Source: Chryseobacterium sp.
Lineage (GTDB): Bacteria > Bacteroidota > Bacteroidia > Flavobacteriales > Weeksellaceae
Direction of reading: 5' to 3'
Length of the DNA stretch: 6,706 nt
NCBI GenBank assembly: GCA_017989575.1
Contig: JAGNPP010000146.1
Span: forward strand, 1 to 6,706
Shown here: piece by piece, positions 1 through 6,577 of the stretch
How positions within the stretch are numbered: the first letter of the stretch is position 1
How the letters are laid out: the number at the start of each line of letters is the position of its first letter
Translations under genes and position numbers: made by a program
The notes under the pieces: model-generated
Database searches by the model: none
The model's input: the letters and a program-made list of their open reading frames with translations, nothing else
Told to the model about the DNA's origin: nothing

Positions 1-719
1 AAAAATCCAGTGTTATTTTTATCCACAATTTTTGCGCTTTCGTTTTCGAAGATTTTAGAGAGATCTTTTCCATCAAATTTGTCGATGGTTTGGCTTCCAA
101 AGATCCAAATGTCATTGTTGATTCTTCGAAGTTTTTTTGAATTGGAAATAGGTGCGGAATAGAGTAGAGCGGATTTTGTGCTGTAAACCTCGAAGGTGTT
201 TTCCCGCAGGATATAGACTCTATTATTATATACAAGAAAATCTTTGAGCGAAGTCAGATTAATATTAAAAGGAAAAGAACTGATTTTAGAAGTGCTTCGG
301 AAGTTGTATTGGATCAATGTTTTGTTGCTCTCATCTATCATCCACGCAAACTGAAGATCCTCAGCATAAACAGCTTTTATAAATCCAAAATGAGAACTGA
401 GATTGATTTTTTGAATCTCGTTCATATTTTGATCTATGAATTTGATTTCCTGAGCGTTTTCCGAAAACATGACTATATTCAACGGATTGTTCACGCTTTG
501 GATTTTGTAGGGAAAAGTCAACATCAATTTCCCAAGCTGATTGCCGACAGAATCGTACTTTGTAAAACTGAGATCTTTGTTTTTATATAAATATAGATTT
601 CCATAATCGTCTCCCAGCAATTCTTTGGCATCTTTTAACTGCAAAGAATCTACATCAATTTTCTTTTGAGAAAAAATATTTAAATAACCAAAGAGTAATA
701 TTAATGAGAGAAGTTTCAA
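1..719 (-). CDS. Exported beta-propeller-like protein, TTG start, partial (3' end outside window)
   Basis: The minus-strand frame is open from a TTG at 719-717 to the window edge, 239 codons without a stop. No ATG gives a sensible N-terminus: the only upstream in-frame codons are three after the previous gene's stop, and the first internal ATG (residue 66) would remove the signal peptide. Starting at TTG gives a charged-hydrophobic leader, MKLLSLILLFGYLNIFSQ, with cleavage likely after the S-Q near residue 18. The mature part shows repeated aromatic and hydrophobic strand segments about 35-45 residues apart: NLYLYKN near 41, NIVMFSEN near 81, FAWMIDES near 124, FLVYNNRVYIL near 161 and DIWIFGSQ near 203. 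This spacing suggests beta-propeller blades, which is inference. The gap to the upstream gene is 9 bases, so the two are probably co-transcribed. I do not recognise a named family; the role may be periplasmic or outer-membrane binding. Confidence 0.8.
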   Translation of the reverse strand, partial: MKLLSLILLFGYLNIFSQKKIDVDSLQLKDAKELLGDDYGNLYLYKNKDLSFTKYDSVGNQLGKLMLTFPYKIQSVNNPLNIVMFSENAQEIKFIDQNMNEIQKINLSSHFGFIKAVYAEDLQFAWMIDESNKTLIQYNFRSTSKISSFPFNINLTSLKDFLVYNNRVYILRENTFEVYSTKSALLYSAPISNSKKLRRINNDIWIFGSQTIDKFDGKDLSKIFENESAKIVDKNNTGF

Positions 720-728
720 TCCGGATTT

Positions 729-1289
729 TTATTTTGCTCCCTTGAGAGTGATGATGACATCTTTTGTGAATGCTTTGTTTTGATTGTAGATTGCATCGCA
801 GATGGAAGTAGAAACATTGTAGCTGCCTTTGTCCACCAAGATATAGTTTTGCCCGTTGGAAGGCACTGTCAGGTTGTAGAATTTTTTTCCGCTAATTTTA
901 ATGATAAGATTACACTTCGATTTGTTGACAAACTGAATGATGGCTTCTTTCTTATTAGGATTGTTGTTGAAAAGACTGGTGAGCATTGCAGCCGTATTCT
1001 TGGCTTGCTCAGAAGGTTCTCCTTTGGATGCTGAGGTTCCTACTTTGGACGTTTTCTCGATTTTGTTTTCCGTCATTGCTGTTACCGTTGGTTTTGCGAC
1101 TTGAGAGCTTCCTCCATATTTTAGAGAGAGCGCTTTTTTCTTCAATTCAGAAACTGCAGGATGTGTGGGATTGTTGCGGATGAATTTTTCGACCACAGCT
1201 CTGTCTGTAGTGGATTTTGCTTCGAAAACGCTTTGCGAAAATATGGAAATGGAAACTAGGATAAATGAAAGTAAAAATATCTTCTTCAT
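729..1289 (-). CDS. Exported hypothetical protein, DUF6759-like
   Basis: This encodes 186 residues with a clear signal peptide (MKKIFLLSFILVSISIFSQ, cleavage near residue 19 or 20). After it come a short helical segment (about 30-57, charged, with NNPTHPAVSELKKKAL), a low-complexity Ser/Thr/Lys/Ala linker (about 60-98) that is probably disordered, and a compact C-terminal part (about 112-184) with alternating strands such as CNLIIKISGKKFYNLTV and NYILVDKGSYNVSTSICDA. Two cysteines, C126 and C164, lie in this C-terminal part and could form a disulphide after export. From memory it resembles Chryseobacterium proteins annotated DUF6759; that label needs a profile search, and no function is known to me. 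The ATG start is supported by the signal peptide. It is divergent from tsf and is followed after 9 bases by the propeller-like gene, so it is probably the first gene of that operon. Confidence 0.85.
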   Translation of the reverse strand: MKKIFLLSFILVSISIFSQSVFEAKSTTDRAVVEKFIRNNPTHPAVSELKKKALSLKYGGSSQVAKPTVTAMTENKIEKTSKVGTSASKGEPSEQAKNTAAMLTSLFNNNPNKKEAIIQFVNKSKCNLIIKISGKKFYNLTVPSNGQNYILVDKGSYNVSTSICDAIYNQNKAFTKDVIITLKGAK

Positions 1290-1532
1290 TATAAATTAAA
1301 TATCTGTTATCGAATAAGAACGTAAAAATAAATTAATTCTTGTAAAATCATGAGAAATTATGTGATAAATAATTAATAATTCTATACAACTCAAATTACA
1401 AAAGGCTTTGCGGAATTTTTGATAAATTAAGAATATGAAGTTGTTTTATTTTTTTATAAAAATCACTATATTTGCACGCTGAAAAACATGAAGTCGGAAA
1501 ATCAATATTAAAATTAAAAAATAATCAATATT
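1290..1532. other. Divergent intergenic region
   Basis: This very AT-rich 243-bp region separates the minus-strand pair from tsf. On the plus strand it holds the tsf promoter and a leader of about 50 bases with an 11-bp direct repeat. For the minus strand I searched for the complement of TAnnTTTG and found no exact match, only the off-register CAAATTAC at 1392-1399, so the promoter of the leftward genes is not assigned. No tRNA, small RNA or strong hairpin is evident. Confidence 0.6.
1441..1474 (+). promoter_or_regulatory. Promoter of tsf (Bacteroidetes type)
   Basis: TATATTTG at 1467-1474 matches the Bacteroidetes primary sigma factor -7 consensus TAnnTTTG. A TTG at 1441-1443 lies 23 bases upstream, at the long end of the spacing known for flavobacterial -33 elements. 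Transcription would start near 1478-1482, giving a leader of about 50 bases before the tsf ATG. The match to consensus is seen directly; activity is inferred. Confidence 0.65.
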
Positions 1533-1533
1533 A
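1500..1533 (+). repeat. 11-bp direct repeat in the tsf leader
   Basis: AATCAATATTA occurs exactly at 1500-1510 and again at 1523-1533, 23 bases apart. The second copy runs into the A of the tsf start codon. The sequence between is A-rich. It may be a chance duplication in AT-rich DNA or part of translation initiation control; no protein or RNA partner is known. Confidence 0.45.
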
Positions 1534-2360
1534 TGTCTTATACACCAGTAGCTGCAGATGTGGCAAAACTAAGAAACACCACAGGTGCAGGAATGATGGA
1601 CTGCAAAAAAGCTTTAGTAGAAGCTGAAGGAGATTTCGAAAAAGCAATCGACATCCTTAGAAAAAAAGGACAAAAAGTAGCTGCAAACAGAGCAGACAGA
1701 GATTCTTCTGAAGGTGCAGTAATCGCAAGAGTAAACGAGGACAACACGCTAGGTGTGGTAATCTCTTTGAACTGCGAGACTGATTTCGTTGCGAAAAACG
1801 AAGCGTTCATCGAGTTGGCTTACGAGATTGCTGAAATGGCAATTTTTGCTGCTACGAAAGAAGAATTGTTGGCTACAGATTTCCACGGATTGACTGTTGC
1901 TGAGAAATTGATCGAGCAAACTGGCGTTATCGGTGAGAAAATTGAAATCGGAGCTTTCGAAAGAATCGAAGGTCCTTTCTTGGGAGCTTACATCCACGCT
2001 GGAAACAAAATCGCTTCTATCACTTCCCTTTCTGCAAAAGTAGATGGTGCGGATGAAGCTGCAAAATCCGTTTCTATGCAAGTTGCTGCGATGAACCCAA
2101 TCGCTCTAGATGAGACTGCTGTTTCTCAAGAGACTATCGATAAAGAATTGGAAATCGAAAGACACAAATTGACAGAAGAAGGAAAACCTGCAAACATCAT
2201 CGATAATATCTTGAAAGGTAAAATGCAGAGATTCTACAAAGACAACACTTTGGTACACCAAGATTTCATCAAAGATTCTAGCGTATCTGTGGCTGACTAT
2301 GTGAAGTCTGTAAACGGAGATCTAAAAGTTACAGGATTTGTAAGAGTTGCTCTTGCTTAA
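1533..2360 (+). CDS. tsf: Translation elongation factor Ts
   Basis: EF-Ts is the cytoplasmic guanine nucleotide exchange factor that releases GDP from EF-Tu so that it can bind GTP and aminoacyl-tRNA again. The 275 residues fit the usual long bacterial form (E. coli about 283). The N-terminal UBA-like domain (about 5-45) has the signature LRNTTGAGMMDCKKAL, followed by GDFEKAIDILRKKG. The core carries TDFVAKNEAF (83-92), whose Asp84-Phe85 pair corresponds to the residues that enter EF-Tu near its magnesium site. The dimerisation domain includes GAYIHAGNKIASI (about 151-163), and the C-terminal module ends SVNGDLKVTGFVRVALA. The ATG start gives the family N-terminus. It has its own promoter and a strong terminator, so it appears monocistronic. 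rpsB, a frequent partner upstream, is absent; the upstream neighbour is divergent. I see no defect in the protein. Confidence 0.98.
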   Translation: MSYTPVAADVAKLRNTTGAGMMDCKKALVEAEGDFEKAIDILRKKGQKVAANRADRDSSEGAVIARVNEDNTLGVVISLNCETDFVAKNEAFIELAYEIAEMAIFAATKEELLATDFHGLTVAEKLIEQTGVIGEKIEIGAFERIEGPFLGAYIHAGNKIASITSLSAKVDGADEAAKSVSMQVAAMNPIALDETAVSQETIDKELEIERHKLTEEGKPANIIDNILKGKMQRFYKDNTLVHQDFIKDSSVSVADYVKSVNGDLKVTGFVRVALA

Positions 2361-2382
2361 TCTTAAGACTTAAAAATAAATT

Positions 2383-2414
2383 AAATCCTGCTATATTTTA
2401 TAGCAGGATTTTTT
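2383..2414 (+). terminator. Intrinsic terminator of tsf
   Basis: A perfect 13-bp stem is formed by AAATCCTGCTATA (2383-2395) and TATAGCAGGATTT (2399-2411) around a three-base TTT loop, with the T tract running to 2414. It lies 22 bases after the tsf stop codon. This is a textbook Rho-independent terminator. The end of the T tract also forms part of the possible -33 element of the next gene. Confidence 0.9.
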
Positions 2415-2439
2415 GTTAACATAATATGGAGTAAATTTG
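2412..2439 (+). promoter_or_regulatory. Promoter of the choice-of-anchor L protein gene
   Basis: TAAATTTG at 2432-2439 matches the TAnnTTTG -7 consensus exactly. TTTG at 2412-2415 is a possible -33 element, but the 16-base spacing is shorter than usual. Transcription would start near 2443-2446, leaving a leader of only about 11-14 bases before the ATG at 2457. An inverted repeat brackets the -7 element. Confidence 0.6.
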
Positions 2440-2452
2440 CAGTCCATATTAT
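2421..2452. promoter_or_regulatory. Perfect 10-bp inverted repeat around the -7 element (possible operator)
   Basis: ATAATATGGA (2421-2430) and TCCATATTAT (2443-2452) are exact reverse complements separated by 12 bases that contain the -7 element. The half-sites are centred 22 bp apart, about two helical turns, as expected for a dimeric regulator. Because transcription would start in or just after the spacer, it would not form a hairpin in the normal transcript, so a DNA-level role is more likely than an RNA one. No cognate regulator is present in the window. Confidence 0.45.
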
Positions 2453-2456
2453 TTAA

Positions 2457-4766
2457 ATGAACTATTCTAAATTTTTCCAATTTCTTCTGTGCTGTCTTAG
2501 TTTGATTTTTATGAATCTGGCTAAAGCGCAATATATTTCCGTTGACAAAAGTTTGACGGCTCAGCAATTGGTAGAAAAATTCATTGGTGCTCAAAATTCC
2601 AGTTGTATCACAATCTCAAATGTTTCTGTTAAAGGTGCTGATTTCGGACGGACAGATTTAAGCTATGGTTATTTTTACAAAAACGGAAGCACATTTGATA
2701 TAGATGAAGGGATTATACTTTCTACCGGAAAAGTTTCACTAGCTCCCGGACCCAATAATAATCTTCAAAGTGAGTTTGATTCGAATTGGGGTGGAGATCC
2801 GGATTTGATAAATGCCCTCGCACTTGCTGGTTTGCCAACAGATAATATACTAAATGCGACTTATCTTGAATTTGATTTTCAATCTTTGCAAAGTGACCAG
2901 ATTAGTTTTGATTATATGTTCCTGTCCGAAGAGTACAGGCTGAGTAATTGCCGATATTCTGATGCGTTTGCATTCTTGATTAAAAAAGGGGATAATAGCG
3001 AACCGTATAGGAATATTGCACTTGTACCAGGAACCAATATTCCAGTAACTTCATTGTCGATAAATGGTGCAGACAACTGTGAAAAAAACTTGGATTATTT
3101 TGGTGGTTTTAATGGGACTCAATCGCCGACCAATTTCAATGGACAAACCAAAATTCTAAGAGCTATTACAACAGTAGAAATAGGTGTCAAATACCATATC
3201 AAATTAGTGATTGCGGATCACGGTGATGCAAGAGGATTGTACGATTCTGCGGTATTTCTAAAGGCAGGAAGTTTCACAGGAAATATAGATATAGGTCCCG
3301 ATCTTACTTTGGAGAATGCAGATCCACTTTGTGCAGGTGGTTTTCACGATATTACAACAGTTTCTGGAGCAAGTTCTTACAGGTGGTTCAGAAATGGAAC
3401 GCCAATTCCCGGAACAGATGATATTGATACCTACAGAGCAACTCAGGAAGGTGATTATCGAGTAGATATTGTACTCAGTAGCGGATGTAAATTGGAAGGC
3501 AACTTAAGAATAGAAGATGCGCCCGTGGCACAAATTGCTACAACTCCAATTATGATTTGTGACGATGATTTTGATGGAAAGTTTTCTGCTAAATTGTCTG
3601 ATTTTGATAGTCAACTTATTAGAGATTACGATCCTGCGGTTTTTACCCGTTCTTATTCTCTCACGCCTAATGGAGCATCCATCAACCCAGATTTGGACTT
3701 TGTTTTTACCGGCAGCCCTCAGACTTTGTATTTGAGAGTGGGTGCGTTTTCCTGTAATCCGGATCCTTATTCAATTCAGTTTTATTTTGGGACACAACTG
3801 TCTTTCAATACCGTTCAGGAGATTGATATTTGCGATAGTGATATTAGTGGGAATCAGACTTTTGATTTAGCAGATTATATTTCATTGATTACAAACGAAA
3901 CCGGCGTTACGCCAACCTACTTTTCCACAGAAGCTCAAGCAAAAGTAGGGGGTAATTCTACAGTTTCAAGTTCTCCAACCATTGGTGCGGACAGGTCGAT
4001 TTTCATTCGAATAGAAAAAGATAAATTTTGTCCAAACTATAAAGAAGTCAAATTCAAATTCAAACAACCAAAAAAATCTTTACTCATAAAAAATGAAGTC
4101 ATTTGCAAAGGAAAAACGATAGATGTAGACGCTGGGACTGGTTTTCAATATTATGAATGGAGCAACGGTGTGAAAGGTCGGTTTGTGAATGAAATCAAAA
4201 ATGTTCCAGCTGGAGATTATTGGGTGAAACTCACGTTTGATGATTGCGTTTATCAACAATTTTTCAAAATTTCAGAAGCAGAGGAGCCAATGATTGATAA
4301 TGTTTTGATAGAAGGAACTACCATCACGGTTTTGGTCTCTGGTGGAACTTTGCCTTATCAGTTTGCTTTGGATAATGGTGCTTATCAAAATTCAAATATT
4401 TTCACTAATGTTGAGTTGGGAACCCATACGATTTACGTTCAGGGAGCAGATGGATGTGCTGTGATTTCGAAAGATTTTACATTGATCAATTCTCAAAATG
4501 TCATTACGCCCAATAATGATGGCGTGAATGATGTCATCAATTATTCTTCCCTTTTGCAAAAATTGGAGCCCAAGTTTGAAATCTACGACCGTTTTGGTGT
4601 TCAGGTTTTCAAAGGTGACGTCAATAACCAATTCATCTGGAACGGAACTTCCAATGGCAGACCTTTGCCAACGTCATCCTACTGGTACATCTTGGAATGG
4701 AACGAAACGGGAAATTCAAAAAGAACGCAACTCTCTGGCTGGATATTGCTGAAAAACCGAAATTAA
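2457..4766 (+). CDS. T9SS type B cargo protein with choice-of-anchor L domain
   Basis: This encodes a 769-residue modular surface or secreted protein. A signal peptide (1-25, ending LAKAQ) directs Sec export. Residues about 28-272 look like a choice-of-anchor L domain: FDIDEGIILSTGKV (80-93), ATYLEFDFQSLQSDQISFDYMF (central, about 134-155), FLSEEY, DAFAFLIKKG and KLVIADHGDARGLYDSAVFLKAG. An Ig-like segment (about 280-355) contains YRATQEGDYRVDI. Two related modules begin ICDDDFDG (367-374) and ICDSDISG (458-465), each followed by a predicted strand-rich stretch. A further Ig-like unit (about 542-606) and a SprB-like repeat (about 611-677, SGGTLPYQFALDNG) precede the C-terminal type B sorting domain (about 681-769): NVITPNNDGVND, FEIYDRFGVQVFKG, WNGTSNGRPLPTSSYWY and a final GWILLKNR. 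This domain targets proteins across the outer membrane by T9SS. Function is probably adhesive, which is inference. Domain calls are from recognition, not a profile search. Confidence 0.92.
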   Translation: MNYSKFFQFLLCCLSLIFMNLAKAQYISVDKSLTAQQLVEKFIGAQNSSCITISNVSVKGADFGRTDLSYGYFYKNGSTFDIDEGIILSTGKVSLAPGPNNNLQSEFDSNWGGDPDLINALALAGLPTDNILNATYLEFDFQSLQSDQISFDYMFLSEEYRLSNCRYSDAFAFLIKKGDNSEPYRNIALVPGTNIPVTSLSINGADNCEKNLDYFGGFNGTQSPTNFNGQTKILRAITTVEIGVKYHIKLVIADHGDARGLYDSAVFLKAGSFTGNIDIGPDLTLENADPLCAGGFHDITTVSGASSYRWFRNGTPIPGTDDIDTYRATQEGDYRVDIVLSSGCKLEGNLRIEDAPVAQIATTPIMICDDDFDGKFSAKLSDFDSQLIRDYDPAVFTRSYSLTPNGASINPDLDFVFTGSPQTLYLRVGAFSCNPDPYSIQFYFGTQLSFNTVQEIDICDSDISGNQTFDLADYISLITNETGVTPTYFSTEAQAKVGGNSTVSSSPTIGADRSIFIRIEKDKFCPNYKEVKFKFKQPKKSLLIKNEVICKGKTIDVDAGTGFQYYEWSNGVKGRFVNEIKNVPAGDYWVKLTFDDCVYQQFFKISEAEEPMIDNVLIEGTTITVLVSGGTLPYQFALDNGAYQNSNIFTNVELGTHTIYVQGADGCAVISKDFTLINSQNVITPNNDGVNDVINYSSLLQKLEPKFEIYDRFGVQVFKGDVNNQFIWNGTSNGRPLPTSSYWYILEWNETGNSKRTQLSGWILLKNRN

Positions 4767-4772
4767 AACACC

Positions 4773-4795
4773 AAAAGGCAATAAAATCCTTTTTT
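4773..4795 (+). terminator. Weak possible terminator after the choice-of-anchor L gene
   Basis: AAAAGG (4773-4778) can pair with CCTTTT (4788-4793) across a nine-base loop, and the T run continues to 4795. The stem has only two G-C pairs, so it is weak, and read-through into the next gene is plausible. Confidence 0.3.
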
Positions 4796-4796
4796 C

Positions 4797-4804
4797 TACA
4801 TTTG
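4797..4804 (+). promoter_or_regulatory. -7 promoter element of the IgGFc-binding-like gene
   Basis: TACATTTG fits the TAnnTTTG consensus and lies 24 bases before the ATG at 4829. I see no TTG at a suitable -33 distance; the expected place is filled with A- and C-rich sequence and a T run. The gene may use this weak promoter, read-through from upstream, or both. Confidence 0.5.
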
Positions 4805-4829
4805 TAATATATTGAACAGGCTATTACAA
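4802..4829 (+). repeat. 8-bp inverted repeat reaching the start codon
   Basis: TTGTAATA (4802-4809) and TATTACAA (4822-4829) are exact reverse complements with a 12-base spacer. The right arm ends on the A of the ATG. In a read-through transcript it could form a weak hairpin that partly hides the start codon. A transcript from the local -7 element would start after the left arm and would lack it. Confidence 0.35.
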
Positions 4830-6577
4830 TGAAGAAAATTTTACTACTTCTTATTCTTTTTATTTTTTTCACAAACATATCTGCACAGCTAGATAGAGAT
4901 CACTGGTTTGCACCAATGGTGGATAGAACAGGCAACGGCAGTGCTTATCAACGGCTTTATTTTTCTACTAATGAAACCACGCCATTTAAAGTCAATGTTT
5001 ACAGTAATGACAATTTGGATAATAGTGTTTTAATTGGATCTGTAACCATTAGTAAGAATGCGCCGCAATATTTTCAAGTTCCCGTACGGAATATGATTAT
5101 TGTAAGTCCAACATTTTCTAATCCTACTGCAGATCTTTTCAAGCCAGTTAATAAGGGACTTTACGTCAATGGCGACAAACCATTCTATGCCAGTTTGAGA
5201 TTTTCTGTATTAAACCATGGCGAACTCATAACCTCGAAAGGAATGGCTGGTATTGGGACAGAATTTCGTGCAGTGATGGCACCTATGACTGCCAACAATG
5301 ATATTCTGAACTTTATGACAAGTGTAATGGCAACGGAGGATAATACCAAAGTCACCATTTCAGATTTCAATTCTAATATTAGTTTTACTGACGGTGTTAC
5401 AAGATCCAGCTTTACTTTTACCTTAAAAAAAGGACAATCATACATCATCGATGGAACGGGAGATTACAGTGATAACAGAAATGGCGCTTTCATTGGGGCA
5501 AAAATAGTGTCCGATAAACCAGTTTCTATTACCAATGGAAATTTCAACGGGCAATATGCTACAACGGCGGTTAATAGTTCCGATATTTTGATGGATCAAG
5601 GGGTACCAGTAGATAAACTGGGGCAGGAATTTATTTTGATGAAAGGAAATGGAAATCCAGCCAATGGAATGGAAAGAGCTATCATTGTAGCCACAGAAGA
5701 TAATACTCAGATTTATTTGAATGGCGCTGGAACGCCAGTAGCAACTATCAATGCAGGACAACATTATCTAACACAATATACGCCAGCGAGTTCGAATCCC
5801 TATATCTTGCAAGGTTTTAATCATTATAATATGCATGTCAAAACAACAAAAAATGCATATGTTTATCAATTATTGGCAGGAGATTCTAACAGTTCTGAAC
5901 TTGCTACCGGAGGTTTCAATTATATTCCACCATTAAGTTGTTATCTTCCCAAAAAGATTGACGAAATTGGAAAGATACAAGAGAATTTTGTAGTGAGTAA
6001 TGGTAATCTTAGTGGGATATTAAACATTCCAACAAAATTGAATATCATTACAGAAAAAGGAGCCACTATTGAGATAAAAAGAGATGGTGTTACTTTGCCT
6101 CTGACTTCTGCGAATGGACCTTTTAATGTAACAGGGTCCAGCAATTGGGTTACTTACTCCTATCCAAACATTACCGGCAACGTGGCGGTTTTTTCTTCAA
6201 GCGCTGTTACGGCAGGGATTTCCGCAGGAGATGATGCAGTAGGCTATGGCGGATATTTTGCAGGATTTTCTTTTATTCCCGCAATTTCAAAAACAGAAGG
6301 TGACTGTCTTTCGGGAGCTGTAGAAGTAAAATTGGAAATCACAGAAGGGTTTGATTTGTACCAATGGGAAATCAAAAACAGTGCTGGTGTATATGTGATT
6401 GCGCCAATCAAGTCTGGCATTAGTCCATCTACTGGTTTACCATACACCAACAATGAATTCATCTACTTATCCGGCTCAACCCGGATTTTACCGAGCAAAA
6501 CTCAAGCAGGGTTCTTGCGCAGAAGTTTATACCAAAGAATTTCCATTCTACAACTGTACCACTTTTACCAATATTGA
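4829..6577 (+). CDS. IgGFc-binding-like T9SS surface protein, N-terminal part, frame broken near its end
   Basis: The ORF is 582 codons. A signal peptide (1-20, ending NISAQ) is followed by LDRDHWFAPMVDR, a start typical of large Flavobacterial IgGFc-binding-like proteins that end in a type B sorting domain. The body is strand-rich with an internal duplication: MATEDNTKVTI (167-177) with FTLKKGQSYII, and VATEDNTQIYL (287-297) with ATINAGQHYL. IVSDKPVSITNGNFNGQY (226-243) lies between them. An Ig-like module starts at about 488 (TEGDCLSGAVEVKLEITEGFDLYQWEI). After about Leu547 the sequence stops making sense: the last 35 residues, from SGSTRILPSK to LYHFYQY, have no domain character, while the +1 frame continues the module cleanly. 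The gene therefore carries a frameshift, and as written the product lacks any T9SS sorting domain. Sec export would still work, so a truncated product might stay in the periplasm. Either a sequencing error or a real mutation is possible. Confidence 0.88.
   Translation: MKKILLLLILFIFFTNISAQLDRDHWFAPMVDRTGNGSAYQRLYFSTNETTPFKVNVYSNDNLDNSVLIGSVTISKNAPQYFQVPVRNMIIVSPTFSNPTADLFKPVNKGLYVNGDKPFYASLRFSVLNHGELITSKGMAGIGTEFRAVMAPMTANNDILNFMTSVMATEDNTKVTISDFNSNISFTDGVTRSSFTFTLKKGQSYIIDGTGDYSDNRNGAFIGAKIVSDKPVSITNGNFNGQYATTAVNSSDILMDQGVPVDKLGQEFILMKGNGNPANGMERAIIVATEDNTQIYLNGAGTPVATINAGQHYLTQYTPASSNPYILQGFNHYNMHVKTTKNAYVYQLLAGDSNSSELATGGFNYIPPLSCYLPKKIDEIGKIQENFVVSNGNLSGILNIPTKLNIITEKGATIEIKRDGVTLPLTSANGPFNVTGSSNWVTYSYPNITGNVAVFSSSAVTAGISAGDDAVGYGGYFAGFSFIPAISKTEGDCLSGAVEVKLEITEGFDLYQWEIKNSAGVYVIAPIKSGISPSTGLPYTNNEFIYLSGSTRILPSKTQAGFLRRSLYQRISILQLYHFYQY

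Noticed and set aside
309..590. Plus-strand ORF of 93 codons
   Set aside because: It lies opposite the 239-codon minus-strand frame, which has a signal peptide and coherent strand pattern; the plus frame has neither.
1538..2081. Minus-strand ORFs inside tsf
   Set aside because: They are antisense to a certain EF-Ts coding region and show no domain or signal sequence.
2457..2531. Lipoprotein signal in the choice-of-anchor L protein, suggested by the Cys pair at residues 12-13
   Set aside because: The cysteines sit in the hydrophobic core of the signal peptide; the cleavage region reads LAKAQ, which suits signal peptidase I.
2391..2594. Minus-strand ORF of 67 codons over the terminator and promoter
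   Set aside because: It covers the tsf terminator, the next promoter and a signal peptide region in antisense; no support as a gene.
4528..4878. Other-frame ORFs at the end of the choice-of-anchor L gene and over the following gap
   Set aside because: They overlap the well-supported T9SS sorting domain and the signal peptide of the next gene and have no features of their own.
6462..6482. Programmed +1 frameshifting as the explanation for the split gene
   Set aside because: There is no in-frame stop at the shift point, no recognisable slippery site and no stimulatory hairpin seen; mutation or sequence error is simpler.
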